64,000 nucleotides of DNA from Actinomyces lilanjuaniae (GCF_003606385.1 NZ_CP032514.1:2232001-2296000), one strand, 5' to 3'. Positions 27,528 to 37,374 are shown, numbered from the stretch's first letter. The notes: generated by a model not told the origin, from the sequence alone. Numbers and translations are program-made.

Positions 27528-28499
27528 TCACAGGAGCGCGACAGCGCCGTCGACGGCGGCCGCGACGTCGTCGCCAGGCGGGTAGAGCAGGGACCGGCCG
27601 ATGACCAGCCCCCTGACGTTGGGCAGGGCCAGTGCCCGCGCCCACGAGGCCATGGCGGCCTCCGGGTCCCGGGACACCTCCCCTCCCAGGATGAGGCTGG
27701 GCAGGGTCGTGGACTCCATGACCCGCTCCATCTCCTTGACGCAGGGCAGCTTGAGCCAGGTGTAGGCGGAGGTCCTCCCCAGGGCCTGGGCGACGCAGAC
27801 GGAGCGGATCACCGCCTCCGGGCTCAGGTCGTTGACCAGGCGGCCCTCCTGCCAGTGGGAGACAAAGGGCTCCACCATGGCAGTCAGGCCGCGCTCGGCC
27901 AGGGAGCTGACCGCACGGGCGCAGGCCTCCAGGAGCGAGGCGCTGGCGGGGTCGGTGTAGCAGATACGGGTGAGCAGCTTCCCCCCGTCCAGCCCGGAGG
28001 CCTCGATACCAGCGGCGTCGTAGCCGCTAAACCGGTCGTCCACCTCGAAGGAGGCTCCCTGCAGACCCACCCGGTTCATCGACCCCCACACCATCTTGCC
28101 GTCCAGGGCGCCCAGGAGCGCCAGGTCCTCCACGACGTCAGGCGTTCCCAGGAAGCCGTTGACCCCCGGCCGGGACAGCGCCTCCACGCAGCGTGCCAGG
28201 AGGTCCTCGCGCGAGGCCATGGCCATGGGCTCGGTCCCGGCACCCAACGCGCCACGAGCGGGGTGGTCACAGGCGATCACCATGAGCGAGCGGACCTGCT
28301 CCAGGCTGGGCCGGGGGCGGTGTCGCAGGACCTGGGAGACAAGATCAGGTCTGGTGGCACGGACCTCCACAACCGCGTCCGTGAGGGGGGTTCGCGACGT
28401 GGAGCCGGGGACCACTGCAGGTGCTCCCGTCCCCAGAGTCGCGCCCGTATCACCTGGTCCGCCTCCCCTGGCTGCGGATGCGCGCTGTTCCATCACCAT
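27528..28499 (-). CDS. class I aldolase-like (beta/alpha)8 protein (Cgl0159 type), candidate DKGP aldolase
   Basis: The protein begins with a low-complexity 45 residues. The barrel follows with SLMVIACDHPARG, GVNGFLGTPDVVEDL, TAMVEPFVSHW and AYTWLKLPCVKEM, where the lysine of WLKLP is a candidate Schiff-base residue. GEVSRDP and GLVIGRSLLYPP form the phosphate-binding end. This family occurs in Corynebacterium inositol clusters. Since no iolJ is seen, it likely splits 2-deoxy-5-keto-gluconate-6-phosphate. The start (ATG 28499 or 28493) overlaps the iolC end by a few bases, so both are coupled. Confidence 0.8.
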   Translation of the reverse strand: MVMEQRASAARGGGPGDTGATLGTGAPAVVPGSTSRTPLTDAVVEVRATRPDLVSQVLRHRPRPSLEQVRSLMVIACDHPARGALGAGTEPMAMASREDLLARCVEALSRPGVNGFLGTPDVVEDLALLGALDGKMVWGSMNRVGLQGASFEVDDRFSGYDAAGIEASGLDGGKLLTRICYTDPASASLLEACARAVSSLAERGLTAMVEPFVSHWQEGRLVNDLSPEAVIRSVCVAQALGRTSAYTWLKLPCVKEMERVMESTTLPSLILGGEVSRDPEAAMASWARALALPNVRGLVIGRSLLYPPGDDVAAAVDGAVALL

Positions 28500-28503
28500 C
28501 ACC

Positions 28504-29525
28504 TCACAGGTCCAGATCAGGGGCACAGACCCCGCGGTTGCGCCGCATCATGTCAAGCAGCTCGGGCTCGGTAGGCATCGCCGTGGAGCACTCCAGGCGG
28601 GAGGAGACGATCGCCCCGGCTGTGGAGGCGGCGAAGACCGTCTTCTCCAGCGACCACCCCTCCAGCAGGCCGTGGCAGACGGCACCGCCGAAGGCGTCCC
28701 CCGCTCCCAGACCGTTCTTGGTCTCTACCCGCGTCACCGGCATCTCCACCCGCTCGTCACGGGTCCTGGCCAGGGTGCCCTCCAGGCCCTGCTTGACGAT
28801 CGCGAGCTCGACGCCTGCCTCCAGGAGGGCGTCGGCAGCGCGCTCGGGATCGCGCTCCCCCACAGCGACCTCGCACTCCTCCCGGTTCCCGATAGCCACC
28901 GTAACCTTGGGAAGGACCGCCGAGACCTCGCGGTGGGCGGCCTCGCGGCTCTCCCAGAACATCGCACGGTAGTCCAGGTCGATCACCGTCACGGCCTGGC
29001 GCCCCCTGGCGTCGCCCCTGGCGTCAAGGGCCGTGTGGTGGGCACGGCGGGAGGGGTCCTTGCTCAGCCCCGTGGCGGAGACCCAGAAGACCGGCGCCTC
29101 CCGGACCGCGTGGAGAGGCACGTCCTCCACCTCCAGCTCTAGGTCCGGAGCCGAGGGCTCGCGGTAGAAGTAGAGGGGGAAGCTGTCCGGGGGAAGATCT
29201 CGCAGAAGGTGACGGGGGTGTTGTAGTCGGCCTTGGTGACCACGTAGTCGTCAGACACGCCCAGGCGGCGCATCTCAGCACGGACAAAGCGGCCGAAGGG
29301 GTCAGCCCCCACCCCGGTGACCACGGCTGAGTCGTGGCCGTAGCGGGCCGCAGCCACGGCCACGTTGGTGGGACTGCCCCCCAGGAACTTGCCGAAGGAC
29401 TCCACCTCCTCCAGGCCCACACCCACCTGGAGCGGGTAGATGTCGATCCCGCAGCGCCCGATGGTCAGGACCTCGACCCCAGGTACCTGCCCGGCCGCTC
29501 CGGTCGTCGCTGCTTGTGCGGTCAT
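28504..29525 (-). CDS. iolC: 5-dehydro-2-deoxygluconokinase (one frame break)
   Basis: A PfkB-family kinase that phosphorylates 2-deoxy-5-keto-gluconate. The N-terminal part has GRCGIDIYPLQ, FLGGSPTNVAVAAARYG and GVGADPFGRFV. The C-terminal part has IVKQGLEGTL and the catalytic motif NGLGAGDAFGGAVCHGLLEG. The frame breaks near 29190, after TFCEIFP. Adding one C to the C run gives PPDSFPLYFYREPSAPDLEL and joins both halves into a normal 340-residue protein. The start is ATG 29525. An IolR-type box at 29621 precedes it. Confidence 0.92.
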
Positions 29526-29620
29526 CACGTCCTCTTCCACGTCATCGGGGCGGATCGCCTGTGCCCGGGACGGCCCGGCCACATGACGAAGCCTGCCCCA
29601 CCCCACCCCCTCAGGTCAAG

Positions 29621-29636
29621 CATTTGTCAGAACATT
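29621..29636. promoter_or_regulatory. IolR-type operator between iolC and gntR
   Basis: ATTTGTC-AG-AACATTTT, a one-mismatch copy of the palindrome. It lies about 95 bases before iolC on one side and 140 bases before the GntR gene on the other, so it could serve both. Confidence 0.6.
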
Positions 29637-29778
29637 TTGGGGGCAGCCTCCCAGGGACGTCACAGGGCGGCGGCAGGCGCTGACACCACCAGACATCCGT
29701 GCCCCGCTCATATTCCGTATGCTGGCACCGTCGGCTACCGAGCTGCGCCCAACACGACCGACCGCCACAAGGTGCTCC

Positions 29779-30579
29779 ATGCCTACCACGCCTACCGCAC
29801 ACGCCACGCCCGCCGAGATGCCCGCCGAGCCTCACGCCGACGCCACCTTCGCCCTTGACGTCACCATCGACCGCACAATACGCACCCCCCTGCACGCCCA
29901 GATCTCCGAGCCCCTGGCAGCCCTCATCCTCGAGGGCACCCTGCCCCCCGGGACTCGGCTGGAGGACGAGCTGTCCATGGCGCGGCGCCTGCAGGTCTCC
30001 CGGCCGACCGCCCGCCAGGCTCTCCAGCACCTGGTAGACCGAGGGCTGCTCACCCGGCGCCGCGGCGTGGGCACCGTCGTCGCCCCGCCCCACGTCCACC
30101 GGCCGATGGAGCTGACCAGCCTCCTGGCAGACCTGACGGCAGCCGGGCACACCCCCTCCACCACGCTCCTCGACTACGACGAGCACCCTGCCTCCCCCGA
30201 GGAGGCGGACAGGCTGGAGACCCGGGAGGGCCAGCCCGTAGTGACCTTCACACGCATCCGGGCCGCCGACGACGAGCCCGTCGCCATCATGCACAACCTC
30301 CTGCCGGCCTCAGTCGCCCCGGCGCGCGAGGACCTGGAGACCGCCGGCCTCTACGAGCTCCTGCGCACCAGCGGGATCGTCCCCACCACGGCCCGACAGG
30401 TCATCGGTGCCCGCAACGCCACCACGAAGGAGGCCGACCTCCTCCACGAGCGCAGGCGGGCAGCGCTGCTGACCGCGACCAGGACCACCTACGACCATAC
30501 CGGCCGGGTCGTCGAGTTCGGCGACCACATCTACAGGGCCTCTCGCTACTCCTTCGAGACCACCCTGTTCACGGGGTGA
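29779..30579 (+). CDS. GntR family regulator (HutC/UTRA type), candidate inositol repressor
   Basis: The winged helix-turn-helix is at about residues 33-100 (PLHAQISEPLAALILEGTLPPG, MARRLQVSRPTARQALQHLVDRGLL, GVGTVVAPP). A UTRA ligand-binding domain follows (residues 110-260, VVTFTRIRAADDEPVAIMHN, FGDHIYRASRYSFE). The start is ATG 29779. It lies in the middle of the inositol genes, and the palindromes with a GTC-NN-GAC core found in seven places are of the kind bound by GntR dimers. It is therefore the likely IolR equivalent, repressing without inositol or a derived sugar phosphate. Confidence 0.88.
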   Translation: MPTTPTAHATPAEMPAEPHADATFALDVTIDRTIRTPLHAQISEPLAALILEGTLPPGTRLEDELSMARRLQVSRPTARQALQHLVDRGLLTRRRGVGTVVAPPHVHRPMELTSLLADLTAAGHTPSTTLLDYDEHPASPEEADRLETREGQPVVTFTRIRAADDEPVAIMHNLLPASVAPAREDLETAGLYELLRTSGIVPTTARQVIGARNATTKEADLLHERRRAALLTATRTTYDHTGRVVEFGDHIYRASRYSFETTLFTG

Positions 30580-30706
30580 GGCCCGGGCAGACCGGAGCAC
30601 CCCCGCACGACAGCACCCTGGCCCCGGGACCCACCCCCTGAGGCCACGGCCCCGAGCCGCCCGAGCCCCGGCGTCCGGAGGTGGCAGAAACCAGCCCGAC
30701 ACCACC

Positions 30707-30721
30707 TATGTCCGGACAAAT
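30707..30721. promoter_or_regulatory. IolR-type operator before the transaldolase gene
   Basis: TATGTCCGGACAAAT; TGTCCGGACA is a perfect 10-base palindrome. It ends three bases before a TTGACA box, so a bound repressor would block the promoter. Confidence 0.7.
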
Positions 30722-30723
30722 CG

Positions 30724-30754
30724 TTGACAGATTCCCCGTCATCTTCTTCAATAG
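30724..30754 (+). promoter_or_regulatory. promoter of the transaldolase unit
   Basis: TTGACA (30724-30729) followed after 17 bases by TTCAAT/CAATAG (30747-30754), about 65 bases before the start codon. The IolR-type palindrome abuts the -35 box. Confidence 0.5.
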
Positions 30755-30818
30755 TGCCATCGGCCCGCGGCCGCAAGGACGCTGACCGCAGACCACCCCG
30801 ACCAGAGAGCACACACAG

Positions 30819-31894
30819 ATGAGTATCGACTACGCCCCGGACCGCTCCTCGACGCCGTACGCAGCACACCCACAGCGCTGTGGAACGACTCCGCCGACCC
30901 TGACGAGCTGCGGCAGTCAATCGCCTTCGGTGGCGTCGGCGCCACCTGCAACCCCACCATCGCCTACACCTGCATCAACCAGCGCAAGGACGTATGGCTG
31001 CCCCGCATCGCCGAGCTCGCCGAGGAGATGCCCGAGGCCACCGAGGCCCAGATCGGCTGGCAGGTGGTTCGCGAGCTGAGCCTGCAGGCCGCCCAGCTGC
31101 TGGAGCCGGCCTTCGAGGAGCACAACGGGCGCAACGGGCGCCTGTCCATGCAGACCGACCCCCGCCTGGCACGCAGCGCTACCGCGCTGGCTGACCAGGC
31201 CGAGGAGTTCTCCAACCTGGCCAAGAACATCATCGTCAAGATCCCGGCCACCTCAGTGGGCGTCAAGGCTATCGAGGAGGCAACCTACCGCGGGGTCTCC
31301 GTCAACGTCACCGTGTCCTTCTCCGTCCCTCAGGCCGTGGCTACCGGCGAGGCCATCGAGCGGGGTCTCAGGCGCCGCGAGGCCGAGGGCAAGGACGTCT
31401 CCACCATGGGCCCGGTCGTGACCCTCATGGTGGGTCGTCTGGACGACTGGATCAAGATCGTCGCCAAGCGCGACAAGCTGTTCCTTGACCCCGGGCACCT
31501 GGAGTGGGCCGGAATCGCCGCCTTCAAGCGGACCTACCAGGAGTTCCGCGAGCGCGGCCTGCGCGCCCGCCCCCTGTCCGCCGCCTTCCGCAACGTCATG
31601 CACTGGTCTGAGCTCCTCGGCGGCGACATCGTGATCTCCCCGCCCTTTGCCTGGCAGCAGCTCATCAACGACTCCGGCTACAAGGTCGAGCCCCGCATCG
31701 ACGTGCCCGTGGCCCCGGAGATCATGAGGACGCTCATGGGCATCCCCGACTTCGTGCGCGCCTACGAGCCCGACGGCATGACACCGGAGGAGTTTGACAC
31801 CTACGGCGCCACCGTACGCACCCTGCGAGGCTTCCTGCAGGCCGACGCCGACCTGGACTCCCTGGTCCGCGACGTCATCATGCCTCAGCCCTGA
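30819..31894 (+). CDS. transaldolase family protein (frame break near its start)
   Basis: ATG 30819 begins MSIDYAP. After one missing C near 30838 the other frame continues as GPLLDAVRSTPTALWNDSAD and LRQSIAFGGVGATCNPTIA, the conserved transaldolase start. From 31028 the frame is unbroken: NIIVKIPATSVGVKAIEEAT with the Schiff-base lysine, VSVNVTVSFSVPQA, and LSAAFRNVMHW. The joined protein of about 358 residues is normal. It is near the GntR gene and under an IolR-type operator. It could recycle the triose from inositol or act on a related keto-sugar; the exact substrate is unknown. Confidence 0.87.
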
Positions 31895-31907
31895 GCAGCC
31901 CCGCGCC

Positions 31908-31930
31908 GGGGGCGGCTGCAGCCGCCCCCG
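31908..31930. terminator. GC palindrome after the transaldolase gene
   Basis: GGGGGCGGCTGCAGCCGCCCCC is a perfect palindrome about 13 bases after the stop. It may attenuate rather than end transcription, because the next gene follows on the same strand without an IolR-type box. Confidence 0.55.
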
Positions 31931-32006
31931 CATGTCGCGGGCCCGCCATCCCACGACTTGCAACACTCACAACATTTACACCACAGTCACGACACAAGGA
32001 GCAAGG

Positions 32007-32996
32007 ATGCTCAGTATCGCCGTTATCGGCGCCGGCCGTATCGGCCAGGTCCACGCCAGGACCATCGCCTCCCACCCTCAGGCCAGGCTGGCCCTGGTCT
32101 GCGACCCCGTGCAGGACGCCGCTGCCACGCTGGCCGGGACCTACGGAGCCCGATCCTGCCAGGACGTGGAGGAGGTCTTTGCCGACCCCCAGGTCGACGC
32201 CGTCATCATCGGCTCTCCCACACCCCTGCACATCCCCCACCTCCTGGCCGCCGCCAAGGCCGGCAAGGCCGTGCTGTGCGAGAAGCCCATCGCCCTGGAC
32301 ATGAAGGACGTTGACGCGGCCCGCACCGAGCTGGACGCCGTCACCGTCCCGGTCATGTTCGGGTTCAACCGCCGCTTCGACCCCAGCTTCGCCGCCGCCC
32401 GCGCCGCCGTGCAGGAGGGCCGGATCGGAGCCCTGGAGCAGCTGACGATCATCAGCCGTGACCCGGCCGCCCCGCCGGTGGACTACATCAAGGTCTCCGG
32501 GGGGATCTTCCGCGACATGACCATCCACGACTTTGACACCGCCCGGTTCTTCCTGGGTGACATCGTCGAGGTCCACGCCGTGGGCCAGCACCTGGACCAG
32601 GAGGTCGCGCAGGCGGGGGACTTCGACGCTGCGGTCGTGACCCTCAGGGCCGCCTCCGGAGCCGTAGCCACCATCATCAACAACCGCCACTGCGCCTCCG
32701 GCTACGACCAGCGCCTGGAGGCCTCCGGACGTGAGGGCACCCTGTTCGCGGAGAACATCCGCGCCACTACCGTGCGCCTGTCCAACGCGGAGGTGACTGA
32801 CGCCCAGGAGCCCTACCTGGACTTCTTCCTGGAGCGCTACGCCGACGCCTACCGCCTGGAGCTGTCGGCCTTCATCGAGGCGGTCGAGGCAGGCACGACC
32901 CCTCCGACCTCCGTCGCCGACGCCGTGGAGGCCCTGCGCCTGGCCGAGGCTGCCACGGAGTCAGCCACGACCGGGCAGCCGGTACGGCTGGGCTAG
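32007..32996 (+). CDS. inositol 2-dehydrogenase-like oxidoreductase (Gfo/Idh/MocA)
   Basis: NAD-binding start SIAVIGAGRIGQVHARTI, VLCEKPIALDMKD, then FGFNRRFDPSFAAA. The catalytic region GGIFRDMTIHDFDTARFFLG includes the Asp-x-x-x-His pattern of inositol dehydrogenases. It has 330 residues. ATG 32007 has AAGGAG upstream. It follows the transaldolase on the same strand and is convergent with lacI-1, with a shared hairpin at their ends. It resembles rhizobial IdhA-type enzymes, so it probably oxidises myo- or another inositol isomer. Confidence 0.85.
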   Translation: MLSIAVIGAGRIGQVHARTIASHPQARLALVCDPVQDAAATLAGTYGARSCQDVEEVFADPQVDAVIIGSPTPLHIPHLLAAAKAGKAVLCEKPIALDMKDVDAARTELDAVTVPVMFGFNRRFDPSFAAARAAVQEGRIGALEQLTIISRDPAAPPVDYIKVSGGIFRDMTIHDFDTARFFLGDIVEVHAVGQHLDQEVAQAGDFDAAVVTLRAASGAVATIINNRHCASGYDQRLEASGREGTLFAENIRATTVRLSNAEVTDAQEPYLDFFLERYADAYRLELSAFIEAVEAGTTPPTSVADAVEALRLAEAATESATTGQPVRLG

Positions 32997-33007
32997 CCTG
33001 CCCCGTC

Positions 33008-33062
33008 TCAGACCACAGCCACAGCCCCGCCCCGGGATCACGCCCGCAGGCGGGGGCTGTGG
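33008..33062. terminator. long hairpin shared by convergent dehydrogenase and lacI-1
   Basis: CAGACCACAGCC...CCCCGCC on the left pairs with GGCGGGG...GCTGTGGTCTG on the right. The restored lacI-1 stop (33038) lies inside the loop region, so one structure can end both transcripts. Confidence 0.65.
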
Positions 33063-34106
33063 TCTGTAGGCGCTGTCGTGTCGCGCACGATCAGGTCCGG
33101 GGTGACACGGTAGGTGCTCCCTCCCCGGGCACGCTCCTCGCGCAGTACCGTGGGCGGCACCTGGAGCGACTGCTCGGGTGGACGCGCGCCAGCAGCGCGC
33201 TGATGGCCACCTCAGCCAGCAGCGTCGCGTCCTGGCGCACCGTGGTCAGGGAGAAGGAGGAGGCACCTGTGACCGGGATACCGTCGTAGCCGGTGACTGC
33301 TACCTCCTGGGGCACCCTGACGCCGTGACGGCGTAGCTCCATGAGCGCCCCGACAGCGCAGTGGTCGTTGAAGCACATAAGAGCCTCGGGAAGCCGCCCT
33401 TGCCCAGGAGGGCGTGCGCCGCCCTGGCACCGTCCTCCTCGGTGGCGCCGCCGGGCAGGACCTGGACCTGCTCACCCAGGCCGCTGCGAGCCATGGCGGC
33501 GGCGTAGGCCTGGGAACGGCCTCTGGCGGCGGTCTCTCCCGCCCCATCCACATAGACAATGCGTCGGCGCCCCGAGCGCACCAGGTGGTCCACCAGGAAG
33601 CCCACACCGAGGTCGTCACGGGAGACGACCTCGTCGGCACCAGTCAGGTCCGTGGTGGTACACATGACGACCGTCGGGGTCCGACCGACCGCCTGGACCA
33701 GTGAGGAGCCGGGCACGCCGGGGTCAACAAGCACCAGGCCCTCGCAGCGTTCTGAGCGCAGGCCGCGCAGGCCCTTGACGACGTCGCGGTGCGGGGTCGA
33801 GGCGGCCAGCACCAGGGAGTGCCCCAGGCCGGAGCAGGCCCGGTAGAGCCCGTCCACCACCAGCCCCTGGAAGGCCTGTCCCACGGCAAAGCTGGCACCG
33901 ACAAGACCCGTGTGGTGGCGCCGCAGCATACGCGCTCGCGGGTCCGCCTCGTAGCCAAGCTCCTCGGCCACCCGGAGGATCTCCGCCCGGGTCGCCGCCG
34001 CCACTCCCGGCCCGCCGTTGAGGGCCGCTGAGACCGTGGAGATGGAACGACCCGCACGTGCAGCCACAGTAGCGATCGTGGCCCGACCGTCGCGTCCTCG
34101 ACGCAT
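33038..34106 (-). CDS. LacI family regulator 1 (two frame breaks)
   Basis: ATG 34106 has GGAGGAGG upstream. The DNA-binding head is ATIATVAARAGRSISTVSAALNGGPG and the hinge is TRAEILRVAEELGYEADPRARML. The sugar-binding domain follows with HTGLVGASFAVGQAFQGLVVDGLY and GVGFLVDHLVRSGRRRIVYV. The frame shifts near 33400 and continues as LPEALMCFNDHCAVGALMEL, VAVTGYDGIP. It shifts again near 33175, reading EQSLQVPPTVLREERARGGS up to TGA 33038. With two inserted bases it is a complete LacI protein. It likely controls the divergent dehydrogenase-iolE unit at 35028. Confidence 0.85.
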
Positions 34107-35027
34107 GGGCACCTCCTCCCGCCCGCTATTGCCTGCTGCCGCCTGCCGCTGACCGCCGCTACCTGCGGCTGACGACTCCTGCCATCCTAGCCGAGGCCTC
34201 GGTGTGCCCACGGAGTAGTTAGGTGCTGTCGCCGTTCCAGGTGGGGTGCAGTGGCGCGAGCCTGGCTGGCCCAGATTTCGCCCGGATAGAGATCACGCAG
34301 GTGTCGTGGAATGGCGTGAGCCTAGCTTACTCGCCCGGTTCCAGGTCGGCTGGTGAGGCTCACGCCTTTGCCGACGCTCTCCAGCCCATCGTGACCACTA
34401 CCTCCCCGCCTCGCACGAGTCCCGCTGAGTGAGAACCACTCACAAGCAAACGAGGAGCTCGCCCCTGAGAACTTGACGAACCGCATGAGAAGAGGGCTTT
34501 CTCGCACGATCGGTACCACAGCGAGACCGTGTCCCACAGGAGCGAGGGGCTGGCGACCTGGGTGGAGGCCGGTGAGCTGCGGGCCTGCCGTGCCTGGCAG
34601 GAGCGAAGGACTGGTGCGAGGACCGGGGCCGCCCAGGCTACCTGGCTAGGGACAGCTGGCTGGGAGCACTCCGCGCGAGGCAGAGCGTCACGTCCTCAAG
34701 GCGGACCACCTCCTCGCACACACGACACACCCACATCACCAGGACCAGGATGGTGACCTGACAGAACCACCTCCTCGAACGTACGACACACCCGCTTGTC
34801 AAGACAAATGACCCTCTGATAACGTCAGAGACGCAGCATCGCCGGGACGCACCCGCGCAGGTCAGTACGGGGTCGGCACTGGCGTGCCCCTTCACCAGGG
34901 CGCATCGTGGCGGTACCACTGACCGGGTGCCGTGCCGATGCGCCTGGCTGCAGTCTCATCGTCTCGACACTCGCGGTACCGCTGAGGTACCACACCGTCC
35001 CGACAAGGTCGTCGGAAAGGATCATGC
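34107..35027. other. long regulatory/intergenic region between lacI-1 and the dehydrogenase-iolE unit
   Basis: No credible gene was found. Seen here: the shared word GTTCCAGGTGGGGTG (34234-34248, also at 5417); repeated GGCGTGAGCCT/GGCGCGAGCCT motifs; an IolR-type palindrome (34795); and near 34910-34993 two copies of GCGGTACC with GGTACCAC, which may be LacI half-sites. Confidence 0.45.
34795..34808. promoter_or_regulatory. IolR-type operator before the dehydrogenase-iolE unit
   Basis: CTTGTC-AA-GACAAA; TTGTC and GACAA form a perfect inverted repeat with a 2-base centre, about 220 bases upstream of the start at 35028. Confidence 0.65.
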
Positions 35028-36224
35028 ATGGCCGCCAAGAAGAGCCTGGGCGTCGGCGTCGTCTCACTGGGCTGGATGGGCCGTCTCCACGCCCGCAGCT
35101 ATCGCTCCGTCTCCGAGCACTTCCCTGAGCTGGGAGTCGCCCCCCGGCTGGTTGCCGCCGCCGACCCGGTGGAGGAGATCCGTGAGGCCGCCGTAGACGA
35201 CCTCGGGTTCCACCGTGCCTACGCCGACTACCGCGAGCTCCTGGCCGACCCCGAGGTCGAGGCGGTCTCCATCTGCGCTCCCAACTACCTGCACCAGGAG
35301 ATGGCGCTGGCCGCCGTCGAGGCGGGAAAGCCCTTCTGGATCGAGAAGCCGATGGGCGTCAATGCCGCCCAGTCGCGCTCGATCGCCCAGGCCGTCCAGG
35401 ACGCGGGACTGGTCACCGCCGTCGGCTTCAACTACCGCCATACCCCGGCGATCGAGTACCTGCGCACCCTGGTGCGCAACGGCGACCTGGGACGTATCAC
35501 CAACGTACGCGTATGGTTCATCGCCGACTACGGCTCCTCCCCGCTCGGCCCCTTGACCTGGCGCTCCTCCCGCGAGAAGGCCGGCGCCGGGGTCGTACCC
35601 GACCTCATGAGCCACGGGGCCGACCTGGCCCAGTACCTCGTGGGCCGGATCAGCTCTGTATCCGCCCTGACCGACACCTTCATCACCGAACGCCCCGTCC
35701 CCACCAAGGCGGGAGTCGGGCACTCCGGCTTTGAGATCGGGGAGGAGACCGGACCCGTGAGCAACGAGGACTACGTGGCCATGCTGGTGCGCTTCGAGGG
35801 CGGCGCGGTCGGGACCATGGAGTCCTCCCGGGTCAGCGTCGGCCCGCGAGCCGAGTACGTCGTCGAGGTCTACGGCACCCAGGGATCGGCCCGGTGGAAC
35901 TTTGAGCGCTTCAACGAGCTCCAGGTCTGCCCCGTAGCCGACGGCGGCGCCACCCACGGATACACCCGGGCGATGGCCGGGCCGAAGTGGGGCCAGTGGC
36001 AGCGCTTCCAGCCCGCTATCGGGACCTCCATGGGCTTTGACGACATGAAGGTGATCGAGGCCTCCCAGTTCATCGAGTCGATCCTGCGTGGCGAGCAGCT
36101 CGCCCCCTCAGCCGCGGACGCCTGGTGCGCCGCAGAGGTTGACGAGGCGGTCGTCGCCTCGGCCGCTGACGGCCAGTGGCACGACGTGCCTCGTGTCACC
36201 GGCCCCACCACCTTCAACCGCTGA
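35028..36224 (+). CDS. Gfo/Idh/MocA oxidoreductase
   Basis: This 398-residue NAD(P)-dependent dehydrogenase starts LGVGVVSLGWMGRLHARSYR. The EKP motif is FWIEKPMGVNAAQS, then VGFNYRHTPAIEYLR. The C-terminal sheet domain contains WRSSREKAGAGVVPDLMSHGADLAQYLVG, which includes the Asp/His catalytic positions. ATG 35028 has GGAAAGG upstream. It is co-transcribed with iolE (about 180 bases apart) and preceded by an IolR-type box. Relatives oxidise scyllo- or D-chiro-inositol or other cyclitols; the exact isomer is unknown. Confidence 0.85.
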   Translation: MAAKKSLGVGVVSLGWMGRLHARSYRSVSEHFPELGVAPRLVAAADPVEEIREAAVDDLGFHRAYADYRELLADPEVEAVSICAPNYLHQEMALAAVEAGKPFWIEKPMGVNAAQSRSIAQAVQDAGLVTAVGFNYRHTPAIEYLRTLVRNGDLGRITNVRVWFIADYGSSPLGPLTWRSSREKAGAGVVPDLMSHGADLAQYLVGRISSVSALTDTFITERPVPTKAGVGHSGFEIGEETGPVSNEDYVAMLVRFEGGAVGTMESSRVSVGPRAEYVVEVYGTQGSARWNFERFNELQVCPVADGGATHGYTRAMAGPKWGQWQRFQPAIGTSMGFDDMKVIEASQFIESILRGEQLAPSAADAWCAAEVDEAVVASAADGQWHDVPRVTGPTTFNR

Positions 36225-36405
36225 CCACCGGGCTCCGGCCAGTCTCACCAAGCAGGACCCTGGCGCTGCCACACGGCCCCCAGCCCCTCAGCGGGGCTCC
36301 GGCGTCACGCACGGCCACCGCATCCCGGCACCCCGCCCCGACACTGAAACCACATCAACCCAGCCCTCACCAACCGGAACTGTTCCACCACCCAAGGAGA
36401 CGCAC

Positions 36406-37332
36406 ATGGCCTTCCGCCTCGACCCCGACACCGCCATCAAGGACCCGCACGGCATCACCTGGGGCATGCACCCCATCAGCTGGCGCAACGACGACATCCC
36501 CGAGGTCGGCGCCTTCAACACCCTGGAGGACATGCTGCTGGACCTGGCCGACACCGGCTACGCGGGCACCGAGTGCGCCGGGTTCTTCCCACCCAAGGAA
36601 GAGGTCAAGGCTGCCGTGGAGGCCAGGGGCCTCAAGATCGCCGCCCAGTGGTTCTCCTCCTTCATCCTGCGTGACGGCGTGGACGCTATCGTGCCCGACT
36701 TTGAGGCGACCTGCTCCTACCTGGAGTACCTGGGGGCCACCCGCGTGGTGGTCTCGGAGCAGACCGGCTCCGTCCAGGGGCAGCGCGACGTCTGTATCTT
36801 CACCAACAAGCCGGTGCTGACCGAGGAGGAGTGGCCTATCCTGGCCGCAGGGCTGAACCGGCTGGGCGAGGTGGCTCACGCCCACGGCCTGGAGCTGGTC
36901 TACCACCACCACCTGGGCACGGTTGTCCAGACCAAGGACGAGACCATCCGCCTCATGGAGCTGACTGACCCCTCGAAGGTCTCCCTCCTGTTCGACACCG
37001 GACACGCCTTCGTGGGCGACGGTGACGTCATGGGGCTGCTGCGCGCCACCATCGACCGCGTCAAGCACGTCCACTTCAAGGATGTGCGACCCGACAAGAT
37101 GGAGGAGTCGCGCGCCGCACAGCGCTCCTTCCTGGACTCCTTCCTGGCTGGCATGTTCACCGTCCCCGGTGACGGCACCATCGACTTCACCGAGCCGTAC
37201 TCCTTCCTGGTGGACCACGGCTACTCCGACTGGATCCTCGTGGAGGCCGAGCAGGACCCGGCCCTGGCCAATCCCCTGGAGTACGCCCGCAAGGCCCGCG
37301 CCTACATCGAGGGCACGCTCCTGGCGGGCTGA
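36406..37332 (+). CDS. iolE: inosose dehydratase
   Basis: Dehydrates 2-keto-myo-inositol to the trihydroxycyclohexanedione used by IolD. The protein has the IolE signature start ITWGMHPISWRNDDIPEVG, then GTECAGFFP. The metal-binding barrel has LVYHHHLGTVVQTKDE, LLFDTGHAFVGDGD, HVHFKDVRPD and the C-terminal WILVEAEQDPA. It has 308 residues; ATG 36406 has AAGGAG upstream. It lies in the unit that begins with the dehydrogenase at 35028, away from iolB-iolD but under the same kind of operator. Confidence 0.94.
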   Translation: MAFRLDPDTAIKDPHGITWGMHPISWRNDDIPEVGAFNTLEDMLLDLADTGYAGTECAGFFPPKEEVKAAVEARGLKIAAQWFSSFILRDGVDAIVPDFEATCSYLEYLGATRVVVSEQTGSVQGQRDVCIFTNKPVLTEEEWPILAAGLNRLGEVAHAHGLELVYHHHLGTVVQTKDETIRLMELTDPSKVSLLFDTGHAFVGDGDVMGLLRATIDRVKHVHFKDVRPDKMEESRAAQRSFLDSFLAGMFTVPGDGTIDFTEPYSFLVDHGYSDWILVEAEQDPALANPLEYARKARAYIEGTLLAG

Positions 37333-37374
37333 GCCTGCCTGGCAGCGGTGGGGCAAGCCCACCCGCGCCGCCGC

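Noticed and set aside
31908..31930. GC palindrome after the transaldolase as an operator
   Set aside because: Its position right after a stop codon and pure G/C arms fit a terminator or attenuator better.
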